Below are positions 7,507 through 15,663 of a DNA stretch of 64,000 nt, piece by piece; the stretch's first letter is position 1; every line of letters starts with the position of its first letter. The stretch lies in the NCBI RefSeq assembly GCF_001187435.1, contig NZ_LFXA01000009.1, forward strand, positions 716,922 through 780,921, written 5' to 3'. This DNA comes from Streptomyces caatingaensis. GTDB taxonomy: Bacteria > Actinomycetota > Actinomycetes > Streptomycetales > Streptomycetaceae. Below the pieces are notes generated by a model. The model had not been told where the DNA came from. It was given only the letters and a program-made list of their open reading frames with translations, and did not search any database. Made by a program: the position numbers and the translations under genes.

Positions 7507-8850
7507 GTGAGGACACTGACGCTCAGTGACACGGAACTGGCCGCACGCATCCGCCTGGCGTGCGAGGAACGCGGCTGGGGGCCGTCTCAGCTGGCCCGCC
7601 GACTGGGCATTCTCGAAGGACGCGGTCCCAAAGGGCTCGACCGCAAGTCCGCTTGGCGCTGGATGGAAGCCAAGCGACGACCGGAGTACTGGCTGCCGTA
7701 CATCGATCGCCTTCTCGAACTGGGGTTAGACCAGGCCGGAGTGACGGAATCAGATCACCCAGGCCCACAACCCGCGGATACCGTGGGATCACTCATCCAG
7801 TTGGGGGTGCGAGACGTGCAACGCCGGAGGTTCCTGGCCGCGACCAGCGGATACGCTCTCAGCGCGCTCGCGCTGCCCGACCTCGACGCCATCACCCGGC
7901 GCGTCCGCTCGGCCCCGGCCGGAGCCGTACGGGTCGGCAAGGGTGAAGTCGCGGCCGTCAAGCAGATGGTCCAGGCCCTCGGCGACGCCGCCGCGGAGCT
8001 CGGTGGCGGACACGCCCGTCACCTGGCCGTCCGGTACCTCACCGACGACGTGGCCCCGTGGCTGAACGGGAAGTACACCGAGGCCACCGGCCGCGAGCTG
8101 TTCGCCGCCACCTCCCAGCTCGTCCACCTCGCCGGCTGGATGGCCCAGGACGAAGGCAACGACCCCGAACACCAGGGCCGGGCCCAGCAGTACTACGCGC
8201 ACGCCTACCGCCTCGCCGCCGAAGCCAAGGACCCCGAGCTGGCCGCTACCGCCTTGCGCGGCCTGGCCGTTCAGACCATGGACCTCGGCCCCAAGCACCG
8301 CGCGGTCGCCCTGCGGCTGTCCGAGAAATGTGTGGAGTACGCCAAGGACATCTCGGACCCGCGGGTGGTCGCCTACTACGAGATCACGCTCGCCGACGCC
8401 GCCGCCCTCGACGGCGACCGCCGCCTGGCCACCCGCTCCCTCACCACGTCCCAGACCGCCATCGAACGCGCGACGAGCGGGCCCGGCGAGTCGTGGGCCT
8501 CGCACTTCAGCCACGGCCGGTGGGCCTACACAGCCGGGATGATCCACGCCAAGATGGGCGACCTCGACGGCGCCGAGGAACACCTCCGCCAGGCCCTGGA
8601 GATCCACGGCCTCGACCGCCGCCGGTCCCGCGCCAGCGTCCTCGGCCACCTCGGCGAGATCCACCTCCGCCAAGGCGACCTCGACGGAGCCCTGGCCACC
8701 TGGACCGAATTCCTCGACTGCGCGGAAGGCGTCCGCTCCGTGAAGGTCCTCGACGCCGCCCAGAACATGCAGGTCCGGCTGGAGCGGTACAAGAGTGTCG
8801 CCGAGGCGGAGCAGCTACGGCAGCGGGCCGCACACCTTACCGGCGGGTGA
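7507..8850 (+). CDS. HTH and TPR transcriptional regulator beside the lasso operon
   Basis: The product is 447 aa from GTG 7507, preceded by AGGAGG; the frame is open back to 7429 but without a ribosome site. The N-terminal HTH (residues about 5-65, SQLARRLGILEGRGPKGLDRKSAWRWME) is the XRE-like domain found in a large Streptomyces family of TPR regulators. Helical repeats follow to the end (AEEHLRQALEIHG and GHLGEIHLRQGDLDGALATW are typical TPR units). Family members regulate secondary metabolism or differentiation, and the TPR part may sense a peptide or protein. It is divergent from the precursor gene, so it is the likely pathway regulator. It converges on the relaxase gene with a 14-bp overlap. 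Confidence 0.85.
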   Translation: MRTLTLSDTELAARIRLACEERGWGPSQLARRLGILEGRGPKGLDRKSAWRWMEAKRRPEYWLPYIDRLLELGLDQAGVTESDHPGPQPADTVGSLIQLGVRDVQRRRFLAATSGYALSALALPDLDAITRRVRSAPAGAVRVGKGEVAAVKQMVQALGDAAAELGGGHARHLAVRYLTDDVAPWLNGKYTEATGRELFAATSQLVHLAGWMAQDEGNDPEHQGRAQQYYAHAYRLAAEAKDPELAATALRGLAVQTMDLGPKHRAVALRLSEKCVEYAKDISDPRVVAYYEITLADAAALDGDRRLATRSLTTSQTAIERATSGPGESWASHFSHGRWAYTAGMIHAKMGDLDGAEEHLRQALEIHGLDRRRSRASVLGHLGEIHLRQGDLDGALATWTEFLDCAEGVRSVKVLDAAQNMQVRLERYKSVAEAEQLRQRAAHLTGG

Positions 8851-10546
8851 CCGTTCGCCCGCGGCCGTCGGGCCTTGTATCCACCGTTGCGGCCGTAGAT
8901 CGCGGCGGCACGGTGGACATGGCCGGTATGCCGCCGACAGCGCTTCGCCTACGCGCTGCCTGACTGCGTCTGCTCGGCCGAGTGGTGATGCGCCAGTTGA
9001 GCACTTCGGCAGGACGCTCGGCGGTGCCGAGTTCTCGGTGGGAACCGACTTCGGCCAGGAGGCGGCGGGGGTTGTGGCCGGCTGTCTCGGCGCGGGCCAG
9101 GGTGGTGGTGAGGGCGGCCCAGGCGGGATCGGCCAGGACACGGTCGGCGTGGTCGGGGAGAGCGGCGCGAAGGTCCTGTTCGAAACGATGGGCAGTCGTG
9201 GCGCGCGGAGCGCGTCGGGCGAGGTCCGCCAGGACTGGCTCGGCTGCTTGGCGGTAGCCCGCTTCCAGGTGACGGAAGGACTGCTCGGCCGCTGCGGCCT
9301 GTTGCTCGTGGCCGCGCTGCTCGTGCCACTTGGCGGCTGCGCGGGCCAGTTGGAGAGCGGCGAATATCAGGGCGACGGCGAGTCCTCCCGGTTCGTGGGT
9401 GGCGTAGGCGAGTTCCTTGGCGGCTTCGCGCAGGGCGGAGGCGGCTTGGTGGTCGGCACGGATCGCTGAACGGCGGGCCCGGTTGAACGCTGCGGCTGCT
9501 GCTTGCAGTTCGGATTGGTGCGGCCCGTGCGTGACGCGGGCCAGGTTGTGCAGGGCGTCGCCGAAGGCTTCCAGATGTCCCTGGGCCCCGGCGTCATCAT
9601 CCGAGTCGAGAACCGTATGGGCCGCGCGCACGGCGCTTTCGACGCGGCGCCAGGACGTGTTGGGGTCCGCCATGTGCTGTGGCCGGTTGGCCACATGCTG
9701 GGTGGCGAGGCGTTCGCGGAGGCGGTTGATGGACAGGTCGGGGGCGAGTTTGGAGCCGCCGTACCAGACTGGTTCGCCGCTCGCGTTGGTGTCGCCTGGG
9801 GCGGCCAGGCTGTAGCCGATCACGTCGCCGGTCTCAGGGCCGAGGCGGGTTTTGACCTTGATGCCGAGAGACTGCAGCACGGTGAAGTAGTCGGTCTCCG
9901 TGCGTACCGCGGCAGCGACCGCGTACGCCTGCTCGCGTAGCCACTGCCGCGCGGTGACGCTCTGGCCTTGGCGGTCGGCTTTGGCCCGCTCGGCGCCGGT
10001 GGGTGTGCGAGGTGCCGTGAGGTCGCCGGACTTGAGGCGGCGCAGCCCGAACTCGGCCTCGATCTTGCGGCATTCCTGCTGGGCCCGCCACCCGTCGCGG
10101 TGGGTGCGGGGGCGGCGGCCGTCGGCGCGGACGGTGGTGGCGAGGATGTGGATGTGGTCGTCCGCGTGCCGCACCGCGATCCACCGGCATGCCTTCTCGT
10201 CTCCTTCGGGCGCGATGCCCGTGGCGGCCACGACGCGGCGGGCGACCTCGGCCCACTCGGCGTCGGTGAGGTAGCGGTCGCCGGGCGCAGTGCGGACCGG
10301 GCAGTGCCACACGTGCTTCGGTGGTTTCCGGCCTCCCAGTTCACGGGCGCGCAGGTCGACGTGGTGGTCGAGGCGCTGGGCGAGCTGGGTGTAGGTGGCG
10401 TCGGGGTCACGACCGGGATCGGGGGCGCCGGCCATGTCCCAGGCGGCGACGATGTGAGGGTCGGTGTGTTCGTCGCGTCGTCCCTTGCCGAAGAGGTAGA
10501 CGATCAGTCCGCGGGTGTCGGATCCGGTGGAGACGTCAGGCACCAT
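8837..10546 (-). CDS. relaxase / mobilization nuclease
   Basis: The protein is 569 aa. Near the N-terminus it has GLIVYLFGKGRRDEHTDPH, with Y17 as candidate nucleophile. It also has the metal-binding HADDHIHI motif (H127, H131, H133) after KHVWHCPVR, as in the Relaxase-family proteins of Streptomyces elements and plasmids. From about residue 300 it is alanine-rich and mostly helical. It would nick oriT and pilot single-stranded DNA. Its ATG (10546) overlaps the end of mobC by 11 bases, a common MobC-relaxase arrangement. With no coupling protein in the element, transfer would depend on a helper. Confidence 0.88.
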   Translation of the reverse strand: MVPDVSTGSDTRGLIVYLFGKGRRDEHTDPHIVAAWDMAGAPDPGRDPDATYTQLAQRLDHHVDLRARELGGRKPPKHVWHCPVRTAPGDRYLTDAEWAEVARRVVAATGIAPEGDEKACRWIAVRHADDHIHILATTVRADGRRPRTHRDGWRAQQECRKIEAEFGLRRLKSGDLTAPRTPTGAERAKADRQGQSVTARQWLREQAYAVAAAVRTETDYFTVLQSLGIKVKTRLGPETGDVIGYSLAAPGDTNASGEPVWYGGSKLAPDLSINRLRERLATQHVANRPQHMADPNTSWRRVESAVRAAHTVLDSDDDAGAQGHLEAFGDALHNLARVTHGPHQSELQAAAAAFNRARRSAIRADHQAASALREAAKELAYATHEPGGLAVALIFAALQLARAAAKWHEQRGHEQQAAAAEQSFRHLEAGYRQAAEPVLADLARRAPRATTAHRFEQDLRAALPDHADRVLADPAWAALTTTLARAETAGHNPRRLLAEVGSHRELGTAERPAEVLNWRITTRPSRRSQAARRRSAVGGIPAMSTVPPRSTAATVDTRPDGRGRTVTRR

Positions 10547-11231
10547 GCGCGATGCCCTCCGCCAAGAGCTGGTCTATCAGCCGGTAACTGCTCTCGGTCG
10601 TCTGCTCGACGCGGGCCAATACGGCGTCGGCGTGCTCGGGAACAGTGCCTCGGTGGATGGCTCCGGTGACCTGGTTGAGGTTGTTGCCTATGCGGTTCAG
10701 CGCGACGGTGTGCGCCTCGATGGCCTCGATCAGCGGACGGATGGGATCGTCCTCCGGGCTGCCGTGCAGGCTTGTACGGCCGAGGGCTACGGCGAGCGCG
10801 GCGTCGCCGACGAACCCGGGGAACTTCTGGCCACGCTGCTGGGCGGCGGCGGTGATCAGGCGGACCGCGGTCGGGGTGAAGCGGATGGTCTTCTCCTGAT
10901 CGCGTTTCTCGACGGTGCGCTTGCGGTTCATCAATGCGGGCAGCGTCGGGGCGTCGACGTCGCGCCAGGACGGCTGCTCGGCGTACGCGGGGTTGTCGGA
11001 GTGCGGATCGGCGCGCGGGGCGGAGTCGACGATGGGCGTGATGTCGGCCTCAGCCGTGCCCTCTTCCGGCTCGGGCGCCCCCTGGCGCCCGGCCTCCTCC
11101 GCCACCCCTGGGGCGGGGGCAAGCGCGGACGAAACCTCGTTAGAGGCTCGTTCGCTCCAGCTTGCTGCTGATCGACGGACCAGGCCGAACAGTCCCCTGC
11201 GGCGGTGGGACAAGGTGTCGTTGTCGTGCAT
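10536..11231 (-). CDS. MobC-like relaxosome accessory protein
   Basis: The product is 231 aa. ATG 11231 was chosen for its GGAG and because sequence upstream in the frame is antisense to the neighbouring region. The N-terminal half is low-complexity and acidic. A ribbon-helix-helix-like segment (KTIRFTPTAVRLITAAAQQRG) is followed by the MobC signature IEAIEAHTVALNRIGNNLNQ. MobC proteins bind oriT and help the relaxase open the nick site. The gene ends inside the relaxase start. Confidence 0.85.
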   Translation of the reverse strand: MHDNDTLSHRRRGLFGLVRRSAASWSERASNEVSSALAPAPGVAEEAGRQGAPEPEEGTAEADITPIVDSAPRADPHSDNPAYAEQPSWRDVDAPTLPALMNRKRTVEKRDQEKTIRFTPTAVRLITAAAQQRGQKFPGFVGDAALAVALGRTSLHGSPEDDPIRPLIEAIEAHTVALNRIGNNLNQVTGAIHRGTVPEHADAVLARVEQTTESSYRLIDQLLAEGIAHGA

Positions 11232-11268
11232 GGTGGTGCTCCAGCGGGGTGCGTGCAGGGCTTTGTTG

Positions 11269-11393
11269 CGTCCGTCGCGTCCGTCGCAGGGCTGGTCAGG
11301 GCAGGTACGGACTCGGCTGTGGGTACGGAGAGATCCGTCTTGGCCAAGAGGTCCGTCCCCGCGCTGACCTGCGCGGGGACGGACGCGACGGAC
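11269..11393. promoter_or_regulatory. candidate origin of transfer (inverted and direct repeats before mobC)
   Basis: The 182-bp gap between the DUF3631 and mobC genes holds a perfect 13-bp inverted repeat (11351-11363 and 11372-11384, 8-base spacer). It also holds the direct repeat gtccgtcgc (11271-11279, 11280-11288), whose complement gcgacggac lies at 11385-11393. Nested repeats just upstream of mobC-relaxase are where oriT normally sits. The central hairpin could instead be the terminator of the DUF3631 gene, whose stop is 30 bp away. Confidence 0.5.
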
Positions 11394-11413
11394 TGAGACG
11401 GACCCGGGGTGGG

Positions 11414-12958
11414 TCAGCGGGCGCGCTTGGGGCCAGCGGTGCCGCCGGGCGGGCCGATGGGAAGCGACCCTGCCGGTGTGGTGGGCGGCGTGCCCCGGGC
11501 CGGGCATACGGGCGCGGGAGCCTCCTGCGACGGTTCGGGGCAATAACGCGCCCAGACATCGAGGAACCTGTTGCGCATGTACGCTTTGGCCTGCTTGCCG
11601 TTTTCGAAGCGGTAGTTGGCCGGGCTGATGTCGAAGTCCCGCAGGAGGTTGGCCAAGTGGTAGGCGTTCAGGCCCTTGGTGCCGTACTCCGGCCACGGGG
11701 ATTCGGTATCCGTGATGAGAGCCGCCAGCAGGTCCTGGGTACGCAGGGCCTCTTTGTTGCCCTCCTGTTCGAAGATGCGGCGTATGTCGCGCAGCAGCCG
11801 CGTCTTCAAGGTGGTCTGCTCGTCCTGGACGACCTCGTGCCGGGTCATCGCCAAGCAGGCGGCACGGGCCTGGGCGGGCCAGTGACCGCCGGCCAGGTCG
11901 GCGACGATGATCAGGGGCTCCCAGGTGTCCGCGGCGCGGTCCTCGACCGGCATCCTGGGCACCAGGCGAGCGGCGGTGCCACGGAGCGGGCCCAGCCATG
12001 CGGTCAGCCGGTCGCGCAGCGCGTTCAACTCGGGCACGGAGTACCGCGAGCGAGACGGGATGATCCGCTCGCCGGGCTTGCGCTTCTGCATGCGGATCAC
12101 GACCGCCCTGTCCATGATCGTGTCCGGCAGGTCGCCGATCCCGGCGAGCGCGGCCATCGCGAAGGTGGGAAATGCGGTCGGCTTGTGTTCCGGCCCCGAG
12201 ATCCGCCAGGCGGGCCGGTTGCGCTGGTGCCCGGCATTCAGCAGCCCGCGCAGGTCCTCTTTCTCACCCGCCTTGGGGCCGAAGATGGTGTCGGCCTCGT
12301 CCACCAGCAGCGTCGGCGGGTTCTTGCCGATGACGCGGAAGACCACCGCCGGGGACGTGTTCACCGTCATCATCGGCTGGTACACGGTCTCGTGAAGTAC
12401 GTCCAGGACACGGGACTTTCCGCACCCCTTGGTCGGCCCGACCACCGCCAGGCGGGGTGCGTGCTGGAGGGCAGGCTGGATGTGGCTGGCCGTCACCCAC
12501 AACGTGACCGCAGTCAACGCCTCTTCGCTCGGCAGCACTATGTACCGACCTATCGCCGCACGTAGCTCGTCCAGCAGCACGGCTCCTTTGTCGGCCGCCT
12601 CGCCGCTCTCGTCGGTGCGGTCCCCGGTCCCCGATCCGCTGCCGGGGGCGGCGGTCTCCGCAGAGTCGTGGGGACCGTGGTCCCCGCCACCTGCTTGGAG
12701 CGTGGCCGGCGCGTCCGGAATTCGGGGACCGGATCCGGGGACGGGCTGACCGGAACTCTCCGCCTGGTCCTCGACCGGAATCCCCGTCCGAGCATCGCCG
12801 ACAGGCTGGCCCGTCCCCTCCGGCGCCTGGTCCGTAGCGCGTGTGGCAGGGGACCGCGACCCCGCTTGGTCCGCGTTGCGCCAAGGGATGCCCTGGCCGG
12901 GGACCGCGACCTCCGGCCATACGACTCCGGGGGAGGTGTTCGATGGGATCGGGGACAT
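11414..12958 (-). CDS. DUF3631-domain ATPase, element-borne
   Basis: The protein is 514 aa. ATG 12958 was preferred because GGAGGA sits 5 bases upstream; ATG 12970 is a close alternative. The first 110 residues are Pro/Gly-rich and disordered. The core has Walker A GPTKGCGKSR (about residue 173), Walker B LLVDEADTIFGPKA, and a helical C-terminus (KQAKAYMRNRFLDVWARYCPE) that matches DUF3631 proteins of actinobacterial plasmids and phages. They are thought to be helicase or primase-like factors in DNA replication. Here it may support replication or processing of the excised element. No separate Rep protein is visible. Confidence 0.82.
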   Translation of the reverse strand: MSPIPSNTSPGVVWPEVAVPGQGIPWRNADQAGSRSPATRATDQAPEGTGQPVGDARTGIPVEDQAESSGQPVPGSGPRIPDAPATLQAGGGDHGPHDSAETAAPGSGSGTGDRTDESGEAADKGAVLLDELRAAIGRYIVLPSEEALTAVTLWVTASHIQPALQHAPRLAVVGPTKGCGKSRVLDVLHETVYQPMMTVNTSPAVVFRVIGKNPPTLLVDEADTIFGPKAGEKEDLRGLLNAGHQRNRPAWRISGPEHKPTAFPTFAMAALAGIGDLPDTIMDRAVVIRMQKRKPGERIIPSRSRYSVPELNALRDRLTAWLGPLRGTAARLVPRMPVEDRAADTWEPLIIVADLAGGHWPAQARAACLAMTRHEVVQDEQTTLKTRLLRDIRRIFEQEGNKEALRTQDLLAALITDTESPWPEYGTKGLNAYHLANLLRDFDISPANYRFENGKQAKAYMRNRFLDVWARYCPEPSQEAPAPVCPARGTPPTTPAGSLPIGPPGGTAGPKRAR

Positions 12959-13118
12959 AGAGTCCTCCATAGATGTTCCTCTCTGGTGAGGGGCAGGACG
13001 GGCAAGGTCCCGTCCCTCAGCGGTTCGATCGTTCAGGTAAGGGCGATGGGTTGAGGAATCCTCGGCCCTCGGCGTTGGCGCGCCGGGGGCCGATGCCATG
13101 TCCGGGGCTGTCGGCGTC

Positions 13119-13313
13119 TCATACGGCAAGGCCCCACTCGTCCTGGCCCTGAGCCAGGGTCTGCTCATAGCGCAGCAGCTCGGCTTCGGCGTACAGCACA
13201 CACTTCCCGATCTTGACGCCGCGCGGCCCCTTCCCCGCCTGGCGCCAGTAGCGGACCGTGCTCTCCGCTGTGCGGTAGCGCTCGGCAACCTCAGCGGTGG
13301 TCAGATATCCCAT
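13119..13313 (-). CDS. excisionase-like helix-turn-helix protein
   Basis: A 64-aa protein starts at ATG 13313 with GGAAGG upstream. The longer frame to 13397 adds residues unlike the family. GYLTTAEVAERYRTAESTVRYWRQAG is a MerR/Xis-type winged HTH, followed by the strand GVKIGKCVLYAEAELLRYEQ. Such proteins direct excision with tyrosine integrases. It is divergent from the XRE regulator and close to the integrase, as expected for a recombination-directionality factor. Confidence 0.85.
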   Translation of the reverse strand: MGYLTTAEVAERYRTAESTVRYWRQAGKGPRGVKIGKCVLYAEAELLRYEQTLAQGQDEWGLAV

Positions 13314-13435
13314 GCGGCCTTCCCAATCGACTAGACGACGTTTCGGTATGCATAGATGTACTCGGCGATCGCCGGTTAGCCAAATCGGGTAGGTCATGTT
13401 TCAATCCGGATAGCGACGGTCGATGAGGGAGCGCG
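13314..13435. promoter_or_regulatory. divergent promoter region, xis versus XRE regulator
   Basis: This 122-bp spacer between divergent starts is notably AT-rich for this DNA. It includes tatgcat (a near-palindrome around atgcat), cgatcg and a TTTCAATCC tract. It must hold both promoters and, by analogy with phage and AICE switches, sites for the XRE regulator. No operator repeat is clear enough to name. Confidence 0.45.
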
Positions 13436-13939
13436 ATGACAGACGACAAGGCAGGCGGCGGCGAAGTGCCGCTGCTCTACAGCGAGGGCAACATCGCGGC
13501 GCGGGTAGCGCTGGAGCGCGAGGTCCGAGGGTGGAGCACGACGGAACTTGCGGAGCGGGTGACCAAGGCCGGCGTCAAGCTGAACCAGACCGCTGTCTGG
13601 CGGATCGAGAACGGCACCCCACGCCGCCGCATCAACGTCGACGAGGCGCTCGCCTTCGCGCGCGTCTTCGAGCTGCCTCTCGAAGAGCTCATGTCCCCGC
13701 CCCTGGAGGGGCTGGACGTCAATGGTCGGCGGCTCGTGCAGGAAGCCGTCGAGGCGTACTACGAGACACGCGACGCTGAAGACCGCCTGCACCACGCCGT
13801 CGTCGCAGTCGCCGAGCACATCCAGGCCCAGCCCGACAGTTCACGGGCCATGCACGAACAGTGCCTTCGCCTCATGGGCGACGAGCACGACGCCCGCAGC
13901 CTCACCGAGCACATCGAGGCCGGCGGCTATCACCACTGA
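13436..13939 (+). CDS. XRE-family regulator of the element
   Basis: The protein is 167 aa from ATG 13436 with GAGGGAG upstream. Residues about 18-80 form an XRE helix-turn-helix (GWSTTELAERVTKAGVKLNQ then TAVWRIENG), followed by a helical tail that could dimerise. It lies between xis (divergent) and the integrase gene (20 bp downstream, same strand), so it is well placed to control excision and integration. Similar regulators are standard beside integrases in Streptomyces elements. Confidence 0.85.
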   Translation: MTDDKAGGGEVPLLYSEGNIAARVALEREVRGWSTTELAERVTKAGVKLNQTAVWRIENGTPRRRINVDEALAFARVFELPLEELMSPPLEGLDVNGRRLVQEAVEAYYETRDAEDRLHHAVVAVAEHIQAQPDSSRAMHEQCLRLMGDEHDARSLTEHIEAGGYHH

Positions 13940-13959
13940 TCCTCCGGGAGGAACCCCAC

Positions 13960-15114
13960 TTGGCCAACATCCAGAAGCGCCCCAACGGCAAATGGCGTGC
14001 CCGCTACCGCGACCTCGACGGCAAGGAGCACGCCCGTCACTTCGACCGCAAGCTCGATGCCCAGCGCTGGCTCGACGAGGTCACCACGAGCATGGTCACC
14101 GGCCAGTACGTCGACCCCCGCGCTGGCCGAATAACCCTCGAAGCCTTCGCCGCGAAGTGGCAGGGGGCGGCGATCGCAGGCGAGGCGGTCACGCGGATCA
14201 CCGACAACGCCCTCCGTGTCCACATCATCCCGGCGCTGGGCTCCCGGCCGATGGCGGCGATCCGGCGCCACGACATCCAGGTGATGTTCAAGAAGCTGGC
14301 CGAGCAGCTCGGCCCGGGAAGCGTCCGCAACGTCTACGACGTCCTCGTGCGGCTGATGACCGCCGCCGTCGAGGACAAGGTCATACCGGCCAGCCCCTGT
14401 CGCCGCATCACGCTGCCGCCAATGCCGGACGAGGAGATCGTGCCGCCCACGGTCGCGCAGGTGCAGCAGATGGTGGACACGATGCCGTCGTATCTGTCGG
14501 CGGCCGTCGTGCTGCTGGCCGGATCCGGTCTCCGTATCGGGGAGGTGCTCGGTCTCAAGGTCTCCGACATCGACTTCAAGCGCGGGACCGTGCGCGTGGA
14601 GCGGCAGCGCAACCAGGCCGGGGCAATCTGCCCGCCCAAGACGGCCAAGTCCCGCCGTACCGTGCCCATCGGTGAGGTGGTGACGGACGCTCTGATCGAC
14701 CACCTGGCCAAGCGGCCCTCCAAGGGGTGGCTCTTCACGATGGAGGAGGGGGCTCCACTTACCTACCGCCGCTGGAAGAACGAGTGGAACTGCGCACGGA
14801 AGGCGCTCCAAGAGGCCGAGAACAAGGCGGCCGAGCAGGAGAGGCGCGAACGCGTCGAACTGCCGCACCTGGTGACCCACGACCTGCGGCACTTCTTCGC
14901 CTCGGCGGTCATCGCCGGAGGCGCCAGCGTCAAGCAGGTGCAGGTGGTCCTCGGCCACGCCTCCGCGGTCATCACCCTGCGGATCTATGCGCACTTGTGG
15001 CCCGGCGAAGACGACCGCACCCGGTCCGTCATGGACTCCGTGCTCGGAGTCCTGCGGACCGGGTGCGGACCGGCTGACCCTGCGGAGAAAGAAACCGCAG
15101 GTCACATGGCTTAA
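13960..15114 (+). CDS. tyrosine site-specific integrase
   Basis: The protein is 384 aa from TTG 13960, chosen for GGGAGGAA 7 bases upstream and the usual start ANIQKRPNGKWRARYRD. An AP2-like arm-binding N-terminus is followed by a SAM-like core-binding domain and the catalytic domain. Catalytic residues are R192 (GSGLRIGEV), H307 and R310 (THDLRHFF), H333 (VLGHAS) and Y343 (RIYAHLW). The gene ends 6 bp from the 20-bp attR core, the usual layout. The target is the 3' end of sodN, not a tRNA, which is unusual for this family in Streptomyces. Confidence 0.95.
   Translation: MANIQKRPNGKWRARYRDLDGKEHARHFDRKLDAQRWLDEVTTSMVTGQYVDPRAGRITLEAFAAKWQGAAIAGEAVTRITDNALRVHIIPALGSRPMAAIRRHDIQVMFKKLAEQLGPGSVRNVYDVLVRLMTAAVEDKVIPASPCRRITLPPMPDEEIVPPTVAQVQQMVDTMPSYLSAAVVLLAGSGLRIGEVLGLKVSDIDFKRGTVRVERQRNQAGAICPPKTAKSRRTVPIGEVVTDALIDHLAKRPSKGWLFTMEEGAPLTYRRWKNEWNCARKALQEAENKAAEQERRERVELPHLVTHDLRHFFASAVIAGGASVKQVQVVLGHASAVITLRIYAHLWPGEDDRTRSVMDSVLGVLRTGCGPADPAEKETAGHMA
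15053..15070 (+). repeat. paired TGCGGAC direct repeat, candidate right arm site
   Basis: TGCGGAC occurs at 15053-15059 and 15064-15070, inside the last codons of the integrase gene and 51 bp from attR. It has the same 11-bp period as the pair at 1891-1908 near attL. It is a candidate arm-type site; coding constraint on the integrase tail is the competing explanation. Confidence 0.4.
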
Positions 15115-15120
15115 GCCAAG

Positions 15121-15140
15121 GTCAGGCCTTCTTCGTCTCC
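15121..15140. other. attR core (3' end of sodN)
   Basis: This is the exact copy of the 20-bp sequence at 1764-1783. It contains the sodN stop codon (tca at 15122-15124 on this strand) and the codons for ETKKA. Because the repeat includes the stop, integration leaves the SodN protein unchanged. Confidence 0.88.
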
Positions 15141-15517
15141 CAGAAGATGCGGTCGATCTCGGCGATGAGCTCCAGCGCCTTCTCGCCCGTCTTCGGGTCG
15201 GTCGACGCCTTGGCGGCGCTCAGGGCCTTCAGGGTGTCATTGACCAGCTGGTGCAGCTGGGGGTACTTCTCGAAGTGCGGGGGCTTGAAGTAGTCGCTCC
15301 ACAGCACCGAGACGTGGTGCTTGGCCAGCTCCGCGCGCTGCTCCTTGATGACGGTGGCGCGGGCGCGGAAGTGGGGGTCCTCGTTGGCCTGGTACTTCTC
15401 CTGGATGGCCTTGACCGACTCGGCCTCGACGCGTGCCTGGGCCGGGTCGTACACGCCGCAGGGGAGGTCGCAGTGGGCGCTGACCTTCACCTTGGGGGCG
15501 AACAGGCGGGAAAGCAT
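15122..15517 (-). CDS. sodN: nickel-containing superoxide dismutase
   Basis: The precursor is 131 aa from ATG 15517. A 14-residue leader (MLSRLFAPKVKVSA) is removed to expose His1 of the nickel hook HCDLPCGVY, whose His1, Cys2 and Cys6 bind nickel. The rest is the four-helix bundle that forms a hexamer; length is normal. It converts superoxide to oxygen and hydrogen peroxide. It is divergent from its maturation protease gene. The 3' end is the integration site of the element, so its mRNA now runs into the antisense strand of the integrase gene in place of the hairpin at 1705-1748. Confidence 0.97.
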   Translation of the reverse strand: MLSRLFAPKVKVSAHCDLPCGVYDPAQARVEAESVKAIQEKYQANEDPHFRARATVIKEQRAELAKHHVSVLWSDYFKPPHFEKYPQLHQLVNDTLKALSAAKASTDPKTGEKALELIAEIDRIFWETKKA

Positions 15518-15663
15518 AGTGGTGCTGTCCTTCCTCGTGATCGTCTTCTCAGGTGCGAGATTACTCGGTGCGGGAAGGCTTTTCCCGGGCGCCCCGGGGG
15601 GCCTAGGACAAAAGACGGGTGTCACTCTGGAGAGGGAACACGGACCGGGAGTGAGGTGCCGAG

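Larger units (their letters stand above)
1764..15140. mobile_element. integrative mobilizable element inserted at the 3' end of sodN, carrying a lasso-peptide cluster
   Basis: The element is about 13.4 kb between two 20-bp direct repeats. Element functions seen are a tyrosine recombinase (13960-15114) against the right end, an excisionase-like HTH (13119-13313), a divergent XRE regulator, a DUF3631 ATPase (11414-12958), MobC (10536-11231) and a relaxase (8837-10546). No FtsK/TraB-type translocase, RepSA-type initiator or T4SS gene is present, so by content it is a mobilizable (IME-like) element and not a self-conjugating AICE. Cargo is the lasso operon at 3398-7283 and its neighbouring regulator at 7507-8850. 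Sequence near both ends is visibly less GC-rich than the flanking backbone. Insertion preserves the SodN protein because the repeat carries its stop codon. Confidence 0.87.

Noticed and set aside
1764..15140. Classification as a self-transferring AICE
   Set aside because: No FtsK-like Tra protein or RepSA/RepAM-type initiator was found; only relaxase and MobC are present.
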